Assembly: GCA_021307315.1 (NCBI GenBank)
Contig: JAJSPD010000017.1
Coordinates: 496,001-560,000, forward strand
DNA from: Bisporella sp. PMI_857
Taxonomy: Eukaryota > Ascomycota > Leotiomycetes > Helotiales > Helotiaceae
Length of the DNA stretch: 64,000 bases
Direction: 5' to 3'
A program made the translations under genes and the position numbers. Numbering within the stretch: position 1 is the stretch's first letter; each line of letters begins with the position of its first letter. Under the pieces are notes generated by a model. The model worked only from the letters and a program-made list of their open reading frames with translations. It searched no databases and was not told the DNA's origin. Shown piece after piece: positions 10,653-21,738 of the stretch.

Positions 10653-11887
10653 TTACTCCTGTTTCCTGCTCGTTTTATATGCTCGCCCACTGTTGGGGAC
10701 TTCAGGATTACCTCTCTTTCTGCCAACTACCCTATTCTCATCATCTTCTTCTGCCTTGATTCGTGCAAACTCCATCTACACGTGATTAGGTACGATCCTC
10801 ACGCGCAGTTATGTTTTCTTACCTTGAGATTGGCAAGCCTGACTCGTCGAGATGGATTCTCATTGATGCCTCCTTGGTCTCGTGGATTGATAGGGGCTAG
10901 GTGAATTCGCTCAGGAGTTGGCGAGCGAGCTACTATCAACAGAGCTTGCAATGCGTCCTTCGACCGATACTTGAAGCGGAATATGGCCAATGGATTATAA
11001 AATCCATCCAGATACACAGTTCCTGCAGTTGCAGGGCGTGAAATGCGTTTTTCAGCCCCATACCTAGTATTTTGTGTTAGTTATCATTGACGCTTATTGT
11101 GATAGGTTAAGGCCAAAAAGCTACATGGAGACGAAATAGAAGCAGCCTCGGTGTATAGCTGCTGAGACAGAAGTCCTCTGTGGATAGACTACTAATTGGA
11201 ATATACTTACGAAACACTATGCGAAATCGCCTGGCCCTTGAGTGCCTTTTCGGATACCTCCGTGATCGTCCTTGGATCTGTCGAGGCAGTCACTTGTTCT
11301 TGACCTGATGGTGATGTTCGATGGACATATACTGTGATCTCTCCAACCTTATTCATCATTCGAGAATCTCTACGTATCTGTTCCGAATCGTCACTATCCA
11401 CTACAATATTCAGCATGTTGGATGGAAAATCTGGGCGGAAAGCTGTTGCCTACCTTTGATGAGCTGAGAGAATCGCAAAGGTCGACTAGAGATCTGTTGT
11501 GAGTCGATCCTCTTGTAGTAACCATCGATAACCCCATGCCAGTATCCACTATTGATATTCGCTTGTCTAGCAACCAGCGTAGCTATTCGGGTGCCATCGA
11601 CTTCTGCAGTGAAGGAGAGGTCACTATCTGCCATGTATGGCGCTAGAGCCTCGCATTTGACGATGAATTCCGACTCTGCAACAACTTCTAGATACTTGAG
11701 AGTTGCGCAACCCTCCCTAGGGTGAGTGTACTGATCAACTCTCAATGGAGTATCAGTATCGGGGTATTCATTTCTGCGCGAGTTGTTTGACTGGACGGTG
11801 ACGCGAATGCCTAAAGGTAGTTCATCAGACTTCTGGTCTTCCTATTCATTTAGATAACTTGCCTGGAAGACCGTCAAGGATTGCCAT
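10653..11887 (-). CDS. DUF7918 domain protein, five exons
   Basis: Exons 11887-11863, 11810-11454, 11400-11211, 11063-10823 and 10775-10653 total 936 nt (311 residues) with the frame kept at every junction. The protein starts MAILDGLPGIRVTV and carries family features in order: YLEVVAESEFIVKCE, the LRFSQLIK strand, GEITVYVHR, SEKALKGQAISHSVS, and FRFKYRSKDALQALL followed by a basic C-terminal tail. DUF7918 proteins are abundant in ascomycetes and their biochemical role is unknown; the basic tail could target the nucleus. Intron 1 (11862-11811) has a GC donor, CCAG|GCAAGT, needed to join the 25-nt first exon. Intron 4 is only 47 bp. The gene is divergent from cactin, the two starts being 286 bp apart. 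Confidence 0.85.
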
Positions 11888-12172
11888 GGTGAGTCAGAAC
11901 GTGGGGCTTATGGATCTGTATATGACTTGATCTATAAAGGAGAGTCATTCACTATCGTCAATACACTCCGATGTCACCTATGTTGGCTCGGAGGGACTCA
12001 GCCTTGCGAGGACCCATAATAATGACGCTCAGCCTTATAGGCTAGCGTATTTTGCGGGGTGTCACCACTAAATCTGCCAACGTTTCTGCTATCTCCTAAT
12101 TTTACGCTGGCTTCGCAACAATTAGCATATAGAGACCTATTAGGAAGTATCGCAGCTAAATAATACTAAAAC
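11888..12172. promoter_or_regulatory. Shared divergent promoter region of the DUF7918 and cactin genes
   Basis: 285 bp separate the two start codons, which point away from each other, so both core promoters must lie here. A TATA-like tctataaagg lies at about 11930. I see no other defined motif. Confidence 0.5.
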
Positions 12173-14132
12173 ATGGATCCAGGCAGGAGAGCCATGCTAT
12201 CAGGCTACAGAACGCCACACAGAGATATTACTTCTCCGCGACGTGATACACATACACGGATTTCCAAGCCTTCTCGGGGCGGTCCAGCAAATTCTTTCAG
12301 GCAATCAGATGCTCGACAGGCACGGCAGAATAACACATTGGAGGACGAGCAAACGAAGCAATGGGTGTCTCAGGAGGACAGCTTTGTGCTAAAGCAAGCG
12401 AAGAAAAAGGCGCACATTCGTGTTCGAGAAGGGAGAGCGAAACCTATCGACTGGCTGGCTGTTATCCTACGCCTTATAGATCCTGATCGCGACCTGCTCG
12501 AAGATGACGAAGAAGAGGTCCAAATTGATGTCGTTGACCCCGAGGGTGTCTTCGAGGGACTGAATGATGCGCAGCTTGAGGAGCTGGACACAGAGATTAC
12601 ATCGTACCTCTCTCTAGAAACGAGCACAAAGAACCAGGACTACTGGAAGACCATGAAGATTATTTGTAACGACCGTCGCGACAAGCTAAAGCCGCTCGGG
12701 CCTGAAGGTCGGGCGGTGAGCTCAGTTGCATCCGACGTAGATAAACTGCTAGGACCAAAGACATTTGAGCAGCTGGAGGCTTTGGAGAAGCAGATTAGAA
12801 CAAAGTTAAAATCGAATGAGCCTATTGATGTCGATTACTGGGAGCAGCTCCTGCGCAGTCTGCTGGTATGGAAGGCTAAGGCAAAGCTCAAAAAGGTGTA
12901 CCAATCGGTCCTAAATAATCGATCAGAGACACTTAGGGAAGAAGAGCGGCAGAACTCCCAGGATGTTCGTCTAAGGCTTCAGAGCTTGCTTGCCAGCTCA
13001 GCAAGCTCGGGCGATAGAGACTCTAGCACACTAAGCGACATGATCGGCTCGGAGAATGATCAAAAGCAATCTATTTTCCCTTATTCGGAAAGTTATGACC
13101 CGGAGCCGCTTCTTAAGTTACGGCCGGAGGACAAATCAAGCGAGGTAGTTGATGAGTCTGTTTTCATCCAGAGGATTGTTGGCGACCGGCGTAAGATTCT
13201 GAAGCTAGGCTACGTTCCGTCCCGCCAGCCAGCACCCGAGAAAACAACTACCAGCTCGATCACCAAAACGACTAGTGCGCCGATTGCTGGCACCGCACCA
13301 CCAGGCACGCAGCGCTTTTTGACAGCTGTGAATGAGGACTTCTCCCAGGCTACAAAAGCTCTGTATGAGAGGGAAGTTGCACGTGGTGTAAATGAGAATG
13401 AAGAAATCTTCACTGCTGAGGAGAATGTCTCAACATCTTCGAAACCACAATGGGCAGATAGGTATAGACCAAGAAAACCTCGATACTTTAATCGTGTCCA
13501 GATGGGATATGAGTGGAACAAGTACAATCAGACACATTACGACCACGATAACCCGCCTCCCAAAGTTGTTCAAGGATACAAGTTCAACATATTTTATCCA
13601 GACCTCATCGACAAAGCAAAGGCGCCTACGTTCAAGATCATCAGAGAGCACGGCCGCAAAAGGGGTGAATCATTTGCACCAGCGGGAGAGGAAGATACAT
13701 GCCTCATCCGCTTCATAGCGGGACCGCCTTACGAAGATATCGCCTTCCGCATTGTAGACAAGGTATGTAGCTATGTTTCAGAGTCTTCCATTCCCAGTGG
13801 CACGTCTTGGGATTCAAGAAGCTCGTCTCATGACCCTAGTCCCATGAATGACCCGTGCTAATTAAATGTATAGGAATGGGATTACAGCGCGAAGAGAGAC
13901 CGTGGCTTTCGGAGTAGCTTTGACAAGGTACGCTTAGTTCTCTACCGCTCCTGTGCAAGCTCAAGCACGGCCCCCACCCATGCCGCATATCTCATCTCAG
14001 ACCTAAGAGACTAATCTTCTACACAGGGTATTCTTCAGCTCCATTTTCAGTACAAAAAGGTGCGCACCCATGTTGTATCAAGGGTTTGTAGTGTGTGCTA
14101 ACTTCTTGCATCAGATCTACTATCGGAAGTAA
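12173..14132 (+). CDS. Cactin, spliceosome-associated protein
   Basis: Four exons (12173-13762, 13874-13927, 14027-14059, 14115-14132) total 1695 nt, 564 residues. The N terminus is basic (SPRRD, KPSRGG). The cactin middle domain spans roughly residues 60-260 (QWVSQEDSFVLKQAKKKA start, acidic LLEDDEEEVQ loop). The conserved C-terminal domain spans about 425-564, with KPRYFNRVQMGYEWNKYN, the FYPDLIDK segment, GPPYEDIAFRIVDK and the very end GILQLHFQYKKIYYRK. The three small last exons restore that end exactly, and the third intron carries a gtgctaac branch site. Cactin joins the spliceosome and supports splicing fidelity; the name comes from the Drosophila Cactus partner. At 564 residues it sits at the short end of the family because the N-terminal low-complexity part is brief. 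Confidence 0.93.
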
Positions 14133-15226
14133 TCTGTCGTTCTTCTATCTAGACATCCTGGCTTTATTTCATGCTTCGGACATAGTTCATTACAGATACC
14201 AGTACAGAGTAGCCAATGTTTAATAAGGTATATTTAGCGTTCAATACAGTATAGCTGCATTCACTCACTGAATCGTGATCCAGAGCGCACGTTTTGCACC
14301 CGGCTCAGGACTACCGGTATGTTGTGTGACCCTACGCTGTGGGGATCAGCCTTATTTTCCGCTGTTCAAAGCACAGCAACTTTTAAAGTAACCTTGAGGC
14401 TTTGCAGACCGATGATTTCTGAACTAGAGCGACTAACAATAGGTCCTAAACATTCAGTTCTTTGGATTGGCTTGTGCACCTTGTTCGCTGATGTGACGCA
14501 TAAAGGATACTTGCACATATGCCCATCAACGTCTCATTATGTACACCCGCTATTTTCATTCTACACCCCCGACCCAATTATTGCACTGTAGCTCTTGGCA
14601 TTGATATCCCGGATGATGAAAGGAAGGCTATCTAGACCCACACACAGCTAGCACTATTCTAGAATCCTTCTTTGGGAGTTACTGGGTTGTTGCTGGTGCC
14701 GAGGCGTCGATGTTAGCAAGAAGCCTGCATGAGGCGGGTGGTGGAACCCTCTTCGTGTTCACAGGTCACAAGTTGGCTCTCTCTCTGGCAATCTTTCCCT
14801 CAACGCGCTAATGCGTGATTCCGTTTGGCCCATTGTTGTATCGAGCCTGATCTGCTAGTGACAATCGATCACCGTTTTTTGTGTGAACCTGCCAAGCGCT
14901 TGCTATCAGAGCTTCTAGACAGAGGAGGTAAGCATTTCCTGAAAGCGTCGCTCATGTTCTTCCCCGGAGGCAAACAAGGCTTGCAGTCACACGTACTCAG
15001 CTTGTATACCATGCGTTGGCAGTCGCCATCCTGCAGATTAGTGTTATAGCCTTGTTAGGTTAGTATCCAGCTCTCTCTATTATCTAATATCTACACCCAA
15101 ACCCTTCGTCATTCAATATTCCGAGGTATGTCACTGTCATACACAATCCAAGTGAAGCAGCCTCTCATCACTTAGACACATCAATAGTCGCTACAGTACA
15201 AAATCAGTTTTCCTACGGAGTTCAGT
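14133..15226. other. 1.1-kb spacer upstream of the forkhead gene, nothing recognised
   Basis: No frame over about 90 codons and no splice-linked exons were found. It includes the cactin 3' UTR and the forkhead promoter. Transcription-factor genes in fungi often have long 5' leaders, which would account for part of it. Confidence 0.5.
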
Positions 15227-16651
15227 ATGAATTTGGACTATCAGAGTCGACCTCACATGAATGGATTGTCCTCCAACGTTCCGTATGATGGAAACTCCTC
15301 ACCGTATTCCCAACCTGATCCTCAGATGGCCGCTTTCGAAGGGCTATCTCAAACACAATTAGAGGCTCAATCGCTGTTCAACAGCAATTGGTTTTACAAC
15401 AACCAGAGTGCTTCAACTGCCGAAATGTCTGTCTCCCAATATACTACCGCTTGGGCGAACTCTTGTCAACAATCAACACTTTACGGGGATCTAGACGTAA
15501 GTGGGTATCCTCACTGCGATATGAGAAGTTATGAATTAGGAAAAAGTCAGCTTGATGGAACACCTCGAACCATGCCTTTTGATGGAACAATTCTCAATAA
15601 TATTAGCATATCCTCCCATCCAGGCTACCATTCGACAGACTTTGGGATGAGCCAAATAAGACGGCCGACGACAGGCTCAAACTACGAAATTGTTGGTGCT
15701 CAACGCAATATGCAAGAGTTTCCGAGGTCGGGCGTAAGTTGTAGCCATAACGCTGAGGATGCCGCCATGGACCAGTCATTGGACCGAGATATAGGTACTA
15801 TACGGATGCCACGGAGTGAGACATCTGATGAGAGTGACCCTAGCTCACGGGACGTGCCCGTCATGGAAGCAGATGAGCATTGGGCAGATGAACCATACGC
15901 GAAATTGATTTATCGAGCTCTAATGAGTGTCCCTGACCACTCCATGGTGTTGCAAGAGATCTATCAGTGGTTTCGTGAGAATACGAACAAGGGCTGTTCA
16001 GACTCCAAAGGATGGATGAATAGCATTCGTCATAATCTATCGATGAATGCTGTAAGTGTCCGTACTTAAAGTTCTATTGAGCTTCACTGATACATTTAGG
16101 CGTTCAAAAAGACAGAGCGGAAGACCTCTGGGGATGAAACAAAGAAGTCTACGGAATGGGTCCTGGAAGACTTCGCAATCAAGGATGGTGTTCAGTCCAC
16201 CACACGGTATCGCAAAGGCAATGGCAGCAAGAAGTTCATCAAGACGGAGAATCCAGCACCTATTAGACAAACATCTGGCCAGAAAGGTGGAATAAGCGCA
16301 ATCAAGATGAGGTTTCAGCGGCATAGAGTTAAAGATGATCGACCAGATCTACGTCACGAGAACCATATTCCACGACTGGAGACTGAAAGACTTCCACAGT
16401 TTCACTACGATTATGATAGCTTGCCTCAGACCCTCGCGCAAAGACAAGACACCCCCTTGACACCCAATGCGGAAAGCACGCCAGCAAGCAGTCCGTACTT
16501 CTTTCCAACAGTCAAGTATGAGTATGTGGAGTCTAGTTACGAAGAGGTGCCTGTGTACGCTCTAGACCAAGTGCATGCTGTTTGCGATGATGAGCCACTA
16601 TTCAGTCCTCCATTCAGCAATCCTCATATAGTTTATAGCAATCATTGCTGA
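15227..16651 (+). CDS. Forkhead-domain transcription factor
   Basis: Exons 15227-16051 and 16100-16651 (48-bp intron) encode 458 residues. The forkhead domain covers about residues 217-300: DEPYAKLIYRALMSVPDHSM, then VLQEIYQWFRENT, then the recognition helix SKGWMNSIRHNLSMNA. The intron falls directly after this helix, and the spliced frame continues AFKKTERKT and STEWVLEDFA. The domain departs from the canonical KPPYSY start and belongs to the Pezizomycotina EPYAKLIYRA subgroup. The first 215 residues are Ser/Gln/Asn-rich and probably disordered; the C-terminal third is acidic with SP/TP sites and could be an activation region. Target genes are unknown. I recognise the family but not a specific orthologue. 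Confidence 0.9.
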
Positions 16652-17393
16652 AATTCTTCTATTTATGAGCTGCGGATATCTGTTCATGACCGCAAGTGCT
16701 CAGCGTTGTATTGCACTAGCTGCTACATTTATTCTTTGTTGTTTTAGTCTTGCAGAGAAGAAGCACAACATAATGGCGTCATCTTAATCGAACAGAAGGG
16801 TTTGGGGACATTGTATGAGAAGGGCGTTGAAATATGGTTGCTAATTTGGAACCATGTCCCGCTTCGCCTTTCTGCTCCATGGAACGTGTCTTCACAGCAT
16901 TGGGTGGCTGTGACTTAGATCTTCTAAAGGTCATTAAATTAATGATAACGCATTTGACAGATCATTTGTGGGGGCGTTTTGTTAAAGCCAAGCTAATAAT
17001 ATATACACTTCGGGCGGACAGTTCTCTGCCATTTCACAAGTTTGGTTGCTACGCGACATAGAGCGGCGGCTAGTCTGTCTTTCAGTTGATTTACAGGTTG
17101 AGGTGTCGCATCTCTGCCTTTCCCAATCATTTCTGCATTTACTGGGGTCAGGTTGAGTCAGAAAAAGCCACCACAAAGCGTCCGGATGTCTATCCGTGCC
17201 GTTATTTCTTTTTTCCCCTATCTACCGTGATGCAGCCACAGCCGAAAGTGGCTGGGCACTACAAAACCCCTATTAGATTAATATGAATGAAGTCAAGCCA
17301 CCTGAGAAGGAGGCCAATAAGAACCTGTTTGCCATCAAAGTCAATTGATACAAGCCTCAGGAATATCCCTTCATTCAATCTCCACTGCTCATA
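16652..17393. other. Spacer downstream of the forkhead gene
   Basis: AT-rich leader and trailer sequence with no open frame above 75 codons and no splice-linked exons. Confidence 0.5.
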
Positions 17394-18112
17394 ATGATGA
17401 ACTATAATACCAACAATTTAGATTTCTTTACCCAAAATTATGATGGATCCCACCGAGTTGGACAAGGTATTAGCAGGGATGCATAGAGCTGGAAAGAGCT
17501 TATCGCCACTTATGTATATCAGACTGGGTTTAAAAACTTGAAATTCTTCAGCAGATCTCCGTAATCTGTATGCACATCAACCCGATGACATTGCGCCACC
17601 AACACTGCCGTCCCAGCTATCCGGAGTTCGAATCATATCTAGGCAACGCCACATCAGCCTCAATTTTCGCCTCGGCTCAGCGATTATCCAAACATTAACC
17701 TCGAAATGTGTGTTTTTTCACAGTTTTGTGGCAGTTCTAAAATTCCTATGGTATCTCAGAGGCACATTGGACAGATACAGACAGCGGGAAGTACTAATCA
17801 TCCTTTCTGGCCTTTTGCAGCTTTCAGATACTCCACTTTGCATCACCTGCACAGCTGCCTGCTGACCTATCCACATTCCTTCCACAGCGAGAAACCAGAC
17901 GCGAATATTCAAGCCATGAAAAACTGCGCGCCGTCGCCTTTCAATCTGCTGCAACTCTCTGGTCTTGCTTACCTACCGAACCCCCTTGTCCATCTGCAGA
18001 TTATATCCCACCCTTGGAGCAAGCAAGCAAGGACGACCCGTCTTCATCCACTAAGACGAAACCGGCCCTTCGCAGATGGCTGACTGCCGTTGCCAGATTT
18101 CAGATATCATAG
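17394..18112 (+). CDS. Predicted three-exon gene, protein of unknown family
   Basis: I built this from splice signals. Exon 1 17394-17466 (ATGATGAAC start), exon 2 17552-17750 and exon 3 17821-18112 total 564 nt, 187 residues, with matching phases. Intron 2 (17751-17820) is strongly supported by gtatct, agtactaatc and ccttttgcag. Intron 1 has gtatta and ttcag but a weak branch site. Exon 3 reads PQRETRREYSSHEKLRAV, then a Pro-rich segment (YIPPLEQASK) and ends ALRRWLTAVARFQIS. Part of exon 2 and the junction is hydrophobic (FFHSFVAVLKFLC), which could be a membrane segment or a sign that the true exon 2 end lies elsewhere. I recognise no family. It may be lineage-specific. The exon 3 frame is more certain than the rest. 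Confidence 0.42.
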
Positions 18113-20016
18113 CTTGGCGGGAAGAATGTATATACATGGCGAAAGACGTTTTGCGCCCAGTATCTGATGTCCCAATTACAGGCTATCTTAGGTCTGGATC
18201 TTGGTTTCCCGGATCTGACTTTGAAACCCGAGACTCTTTAGATCTTGAGTAGCAAGGCTATGCAGCAAAAAGTAGGATCGCTTAACTGGGTAAAACCTCA
18301 ATACCTGATCAATCATGGCTCGAGATGTGATGCTGCTAAGTCGAAACATCTGAAGCAGCTATTGCGGTGGACTATCTATATTCCGTATCATTAGTGCCGA
18401 GTGGAATATGGGATCACAGAAGAGTGGCAAGCCTAACATGAGCCTGCTTATTCTCTTTATGAATGGGTACAACTGGTTTGGGAACACCAAGATACGAACC
18501 ATTAAGCTTCCGCTAACAACTTCTCAAATTTTTATCAATCTCTCAAACGCCCAACAGTGCATGTAATGTCCGGCTTGGCTCATTAATATTCAAGCAGAAT
18601 GCTGGTCTGCTCCTTTTGAGCTCACAACATCGATTCCACTGGCAACTAGTTTCTGCGAAATGAGGCACTTGTGCGACCGAAACTTTGTTATCCCTGGTTG
18701 GTACTTTGTGCTTGCCCATTTGTTGAGTTTTTGAAGTATGTTGTCGGCGACCAAGGGCGAAGGGCATTGAAGACTCGGAGTGAAGTTCTTCTGGTCACAG
18801 TATTGTGTAACCTCGATTGCATAGTGGGATGTTGTAGATACGCTTTGTATCATAGGTACTGTTTCCAGCACACTCACTTGGCTCCTGACCTTGCGGGCCG
18901 CTATCAAGGGTTTTAGGCGGCTTGAGCCAGACTTTTACGCGTGCACCATCCAATTGAAAGGTAAGTCTTCTATCCCTTTAACCGTCAGAGTCTTCAGACC
19001 CTGTGGTCAAATCATGTGATAGTACATTATTAAAACGATAAACAGCACAAGACTTACACATTTAGTATAATTAGCAAGTTTGTGTCTATTTATAAACTGT
19101 TGAAAATAATATTATAGAAATATCAAGTAGTTGTTGTAAGGAATAATAATTTAACAGAAACGTTCTGATTGGCTAAACCCCTCACTTAAAGGGATACTGA
19201 AGGGGATTCCCGAAACTGATACATGTATTGTGCAAGGATTTATTGAAGTAACAGATATTCTCAATGATATCGCCCTGTCCTACTGACTGAAGCTCTGTGA
19301 GGTCCATTATTGAGCATATTTTGCATGAGCATATTCGTGCTATTGGGCTTGAAGAAAATGCACTCGTCCGTCTCTCAGCCTCTAACCTCTGTCAATATTG
19401 TTAAAGACGGTCGTCGCTAAGCTTGCTACAATAGCGGATAACTTAGCTGCACTAAGAGTAGTTTACACATTCGCGATTATTAAAGCATGCCTTGGTGATA
19501 GATATATGGTGGTATAAGTTTGTTTTGAAACTCCGGTCTTAAAAATAGGATCTATTAGCCAGAGGGCCTATTAGGAGCATTATGGTTATTATATTCTCTA
19601 CAGTTATTGGCCGTAATATATAGGTAAGAGATTTCCTACCTCCTTGGCCTACTTACGTAAGCCCATTCATAACTCCGGAATAAAAAGGAGTTAATCACAT
19701 GATCTCGCTTCCCATGACGTGTTGCCTTCTGAGCCCGGCACGTATCTGAGCGCGTCTACCTTGATCTCTTGAACTGTGTTCCACGACATTAACAAAACCG
19801 CCGCCACCCCTTAAGCACCTTACGCCCGTACTTCGATGAAGTTGAACCACGCTTTGTACAACGCCTAGAGCCCGTTCCCTCGAAGTATTCTTGATATATG
19901 CATGTACCCGTTGTTCCCAACTCTTCCCTGCATTCTACTCTACATCATCTGGATTGGTGTCACAGTCTTCTCAAACGCGTAACTTTCCTGGAATTTGATT
20001 CTCTGCATACACCACA
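18113..20016. other. 1.9-kb spacer with an AT-rich core at about 18960-19680
   Basis: The core is markedly richer in A/T and TpA than its surroundings and has many stops in all frames. Stretches such as 19250-19560 have the look of decayed coding DNA. I could not identify terminal inverted repeats, target-site duplications or an element family. The right end holds the XLF promoter. Confidence 0.45.
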
Positions 20017-21738
20017 ATGGCTTCATTTTGGCGCCCGTTGCCTGTCTCTCTCTCTCTTACTGCCCGGCTGCCCCCGTTATTGATATCGACAATCTTCCAA
20101 TCAAATGCATACGCTATCTATCTCACGGATCTCACCTATATCTGGAGCGAGTCAATGGACCGCCGAGCCATCTTCAGACGCAGCTTGGAACAGGAATCCA
20201 GTATTGACCCTACCGAAGGTGATCAGTTGCAGATTTTCCTAGAGAAAATCAAGCTGGGCATTGATGGCGGTCGGGACACGACAGCCACCTTGATTATCGG
20301 TAGTGAGACTAACCGGCCCAAAATCATGATCAATCTCAAAGTCAATCTCCCAGGTGGCCTATCCCCCTTAGAATGGGTGTTCCATCTGACTGCAGCACAG
20401 CAGCCTCTTTTTACAAGCCAGTTTACAGAGCCGCTGTTACAAGCACATCATTCGTGTATGCAGGAAAATGCCAGGCTGGCAGAAGTCATCAAGGAAAAGG
20501 ACCACGTTATACAGAAGATGTTGGACAAGCTCGAGCAACAAGGTGTTGATCTAGGTCAGGTCTTCCCGCAAGCTGTGAGCAAAGGGGCCAAGGTCAATCG
20601 AGAGCAGGCTGAGGCGAAAGTGAAGAGCTTAGCCGTGTTTGACTTTCGCAGCCAGCATGTCGCGAGTGACGAAGTCTTGCAAGGGATGGCGCCACTCGTG
20701 GAGAGCATATTTGGCGATGCCGCCTCGCATGTCGTCAGTATTACCGCTGCCGCCTCGTCTCAAGCGCCAGAGATCGCTTGGTGGGAGAGCAGGAAAGGGG
20801 AGATGGTCGGTCTCTACGGCAAAATCCAGTCGAAGCTGGGCTCGGTTCCCGTCAATTTCAAAGATGATACCATAGGTGATGAAGATGACTTCGATGATGT
20901 GTCATCACAAAAATCTATAATCCCTGACAGCCATCCATCACACTCGGTACCTGGTGGTCCGAAGAACAAGAAGGATATCAGCATCATAGGCGGGAAAGCT
21001 CCAATATCTACATCGGATGCTAAGATGAAGGATGAAGATGAAGATACAAGCGATGGCGCGCCCGTGCGTCCACATTTCAGTGGAGGTGCTGGGAATGTGA
21101 GCCAAAAGGCCACGACCGTTGGCAGAATTGGCAAAAAGAAAGCAATTTTCCCGCAAGGTGACAGTGACACCACAGACGATGAAAAGCCATCCGCATCCCC
21201 TGCTAAGAAGGCTGGTAGAGTTGATGGCACAGAGACTGCCTCCTCAAGCGGTGATGCCCGTACCAATTATGAGGACATGGAACCATCTCCGCCAAAGAAA
21301 AAAGGTGGGCTGGGCACGGTTGGCAGGAAGAACGCATCTTCAAAGCCCGATGACAGCGATACCACGGATGGAGAGTCAGATCGACCACTGCCAAAGAAGC
21401 AGAGAGGCAGGCTCGGCAGAATAGGTGGAAAGAAAGCTAATTCCTCCGCTTCTTCATCAGAAGGCGATTCATCTCCCATCAGAAAGCGAGGAAAAGGAAC
21501 CGCAGGAAATGCTGACACGAAAAAAGAAGTTACGCCGTCACCGTCAACCGCCAAGAACTCACTTGAGCCAACAAAAGGCACAACGGGGAAGGTCGATGCT
21601 GTAAAGCATCAGAATAAGCGTCCCCCAGTCGAAGTAGAACCGACGGTTGAAAAAAAAGCAGACCAAAAGAGGTTAGAGCTCAAGAGGGCTTTAGAAGAGA
21701 AGAGCAAAGCGCCGGCCAAAAAGAAGAAGAAGTTCTAG
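20017..21738 (+). CDS. XLF/Nej1-type non-homologous end-joining factor
   Basis: One exon of 573 residues starting MASFWRPLPVSLSL. The N-terminal head (about 1-140) reads like fungal XLF: WRPLPV at the start, PPLLISTIFQSNAYAIYLTD, W-S-ES-DR-AI-RRSL, and the turn LPGGLSPLEWVFHL. A coiled-coil stalk follows at about 140-185. The rest (about 285-573) is disordered, rich in Lys, Ser, Gly and Asp, with repeated SDTTD(D/G)E and KKxG(R/L)xGxxGxKK blocks. It ends in AKKKKKF, which matches the basic-then-aromatic Ku-binding motif at the end of XLF proteins. XLF bridges Ku-bound DNA ends with XRCC4/Lif1 and ligase IV in the nucleus. The tail is much longer than that of human XLF (total 299 residues). 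No intron is visible. Confidence 0.85.
   Translation: MASFWRPLPVSLSLTARLPPLLISTIFQSNAYAIYLTDLTYIWSESMDRRAIFRRSLEQESSIDPTEGDQLQIFLEKIKLGIDGGRDTTATLIIGSETNRPKIMINLKVNLPGGLSPLEWVFHLTAAQQPLFTSQFTEPLLQAHHSCMQENARLAEVIKEKDHVIQKMLDKLEQQGVDLGQVFPQAVSKGAKVNREQAEAKVKSLAVFDFRSQHVASDEVLQGMAPLVESIFGDAASHVVSITAAASSQAPEIAWWESRKGEMVGLYGKIQSKLGSVPVNFKDDTIGDEDDFDDVSSQKSIIPDSHPSHSVPGGPKNKKDISIIGGKAPISTSDAKMKDEDEDTSDGAPVRPHFSGGAGNVSQKATTVGRIGKKKAIFPQGDSDTTDDEKPSASPAKKAGRVDGTETASSSGDARTNYEDMEPSPPKKKGGLGTVGRKNASSKPDDSDTTDGESDRPLPKKQRGRLGRIGGKKANSSASSSEGDSSPIRKRGKGTAGNADTKKEVTPSPSTAKNSLEPTKGTTGKVDAVKHQNKRPPVEVEPTVEKKADQKRLELKRALEEKSKAPAKKKKKF

Noticed and set aside
17625..17645. tRNA T-arm-like ggagttcgaatc
   Set aside because: No matching A-box, anticodon arm or acceptor stem could be folded around it, and it lies in a predicted exon.
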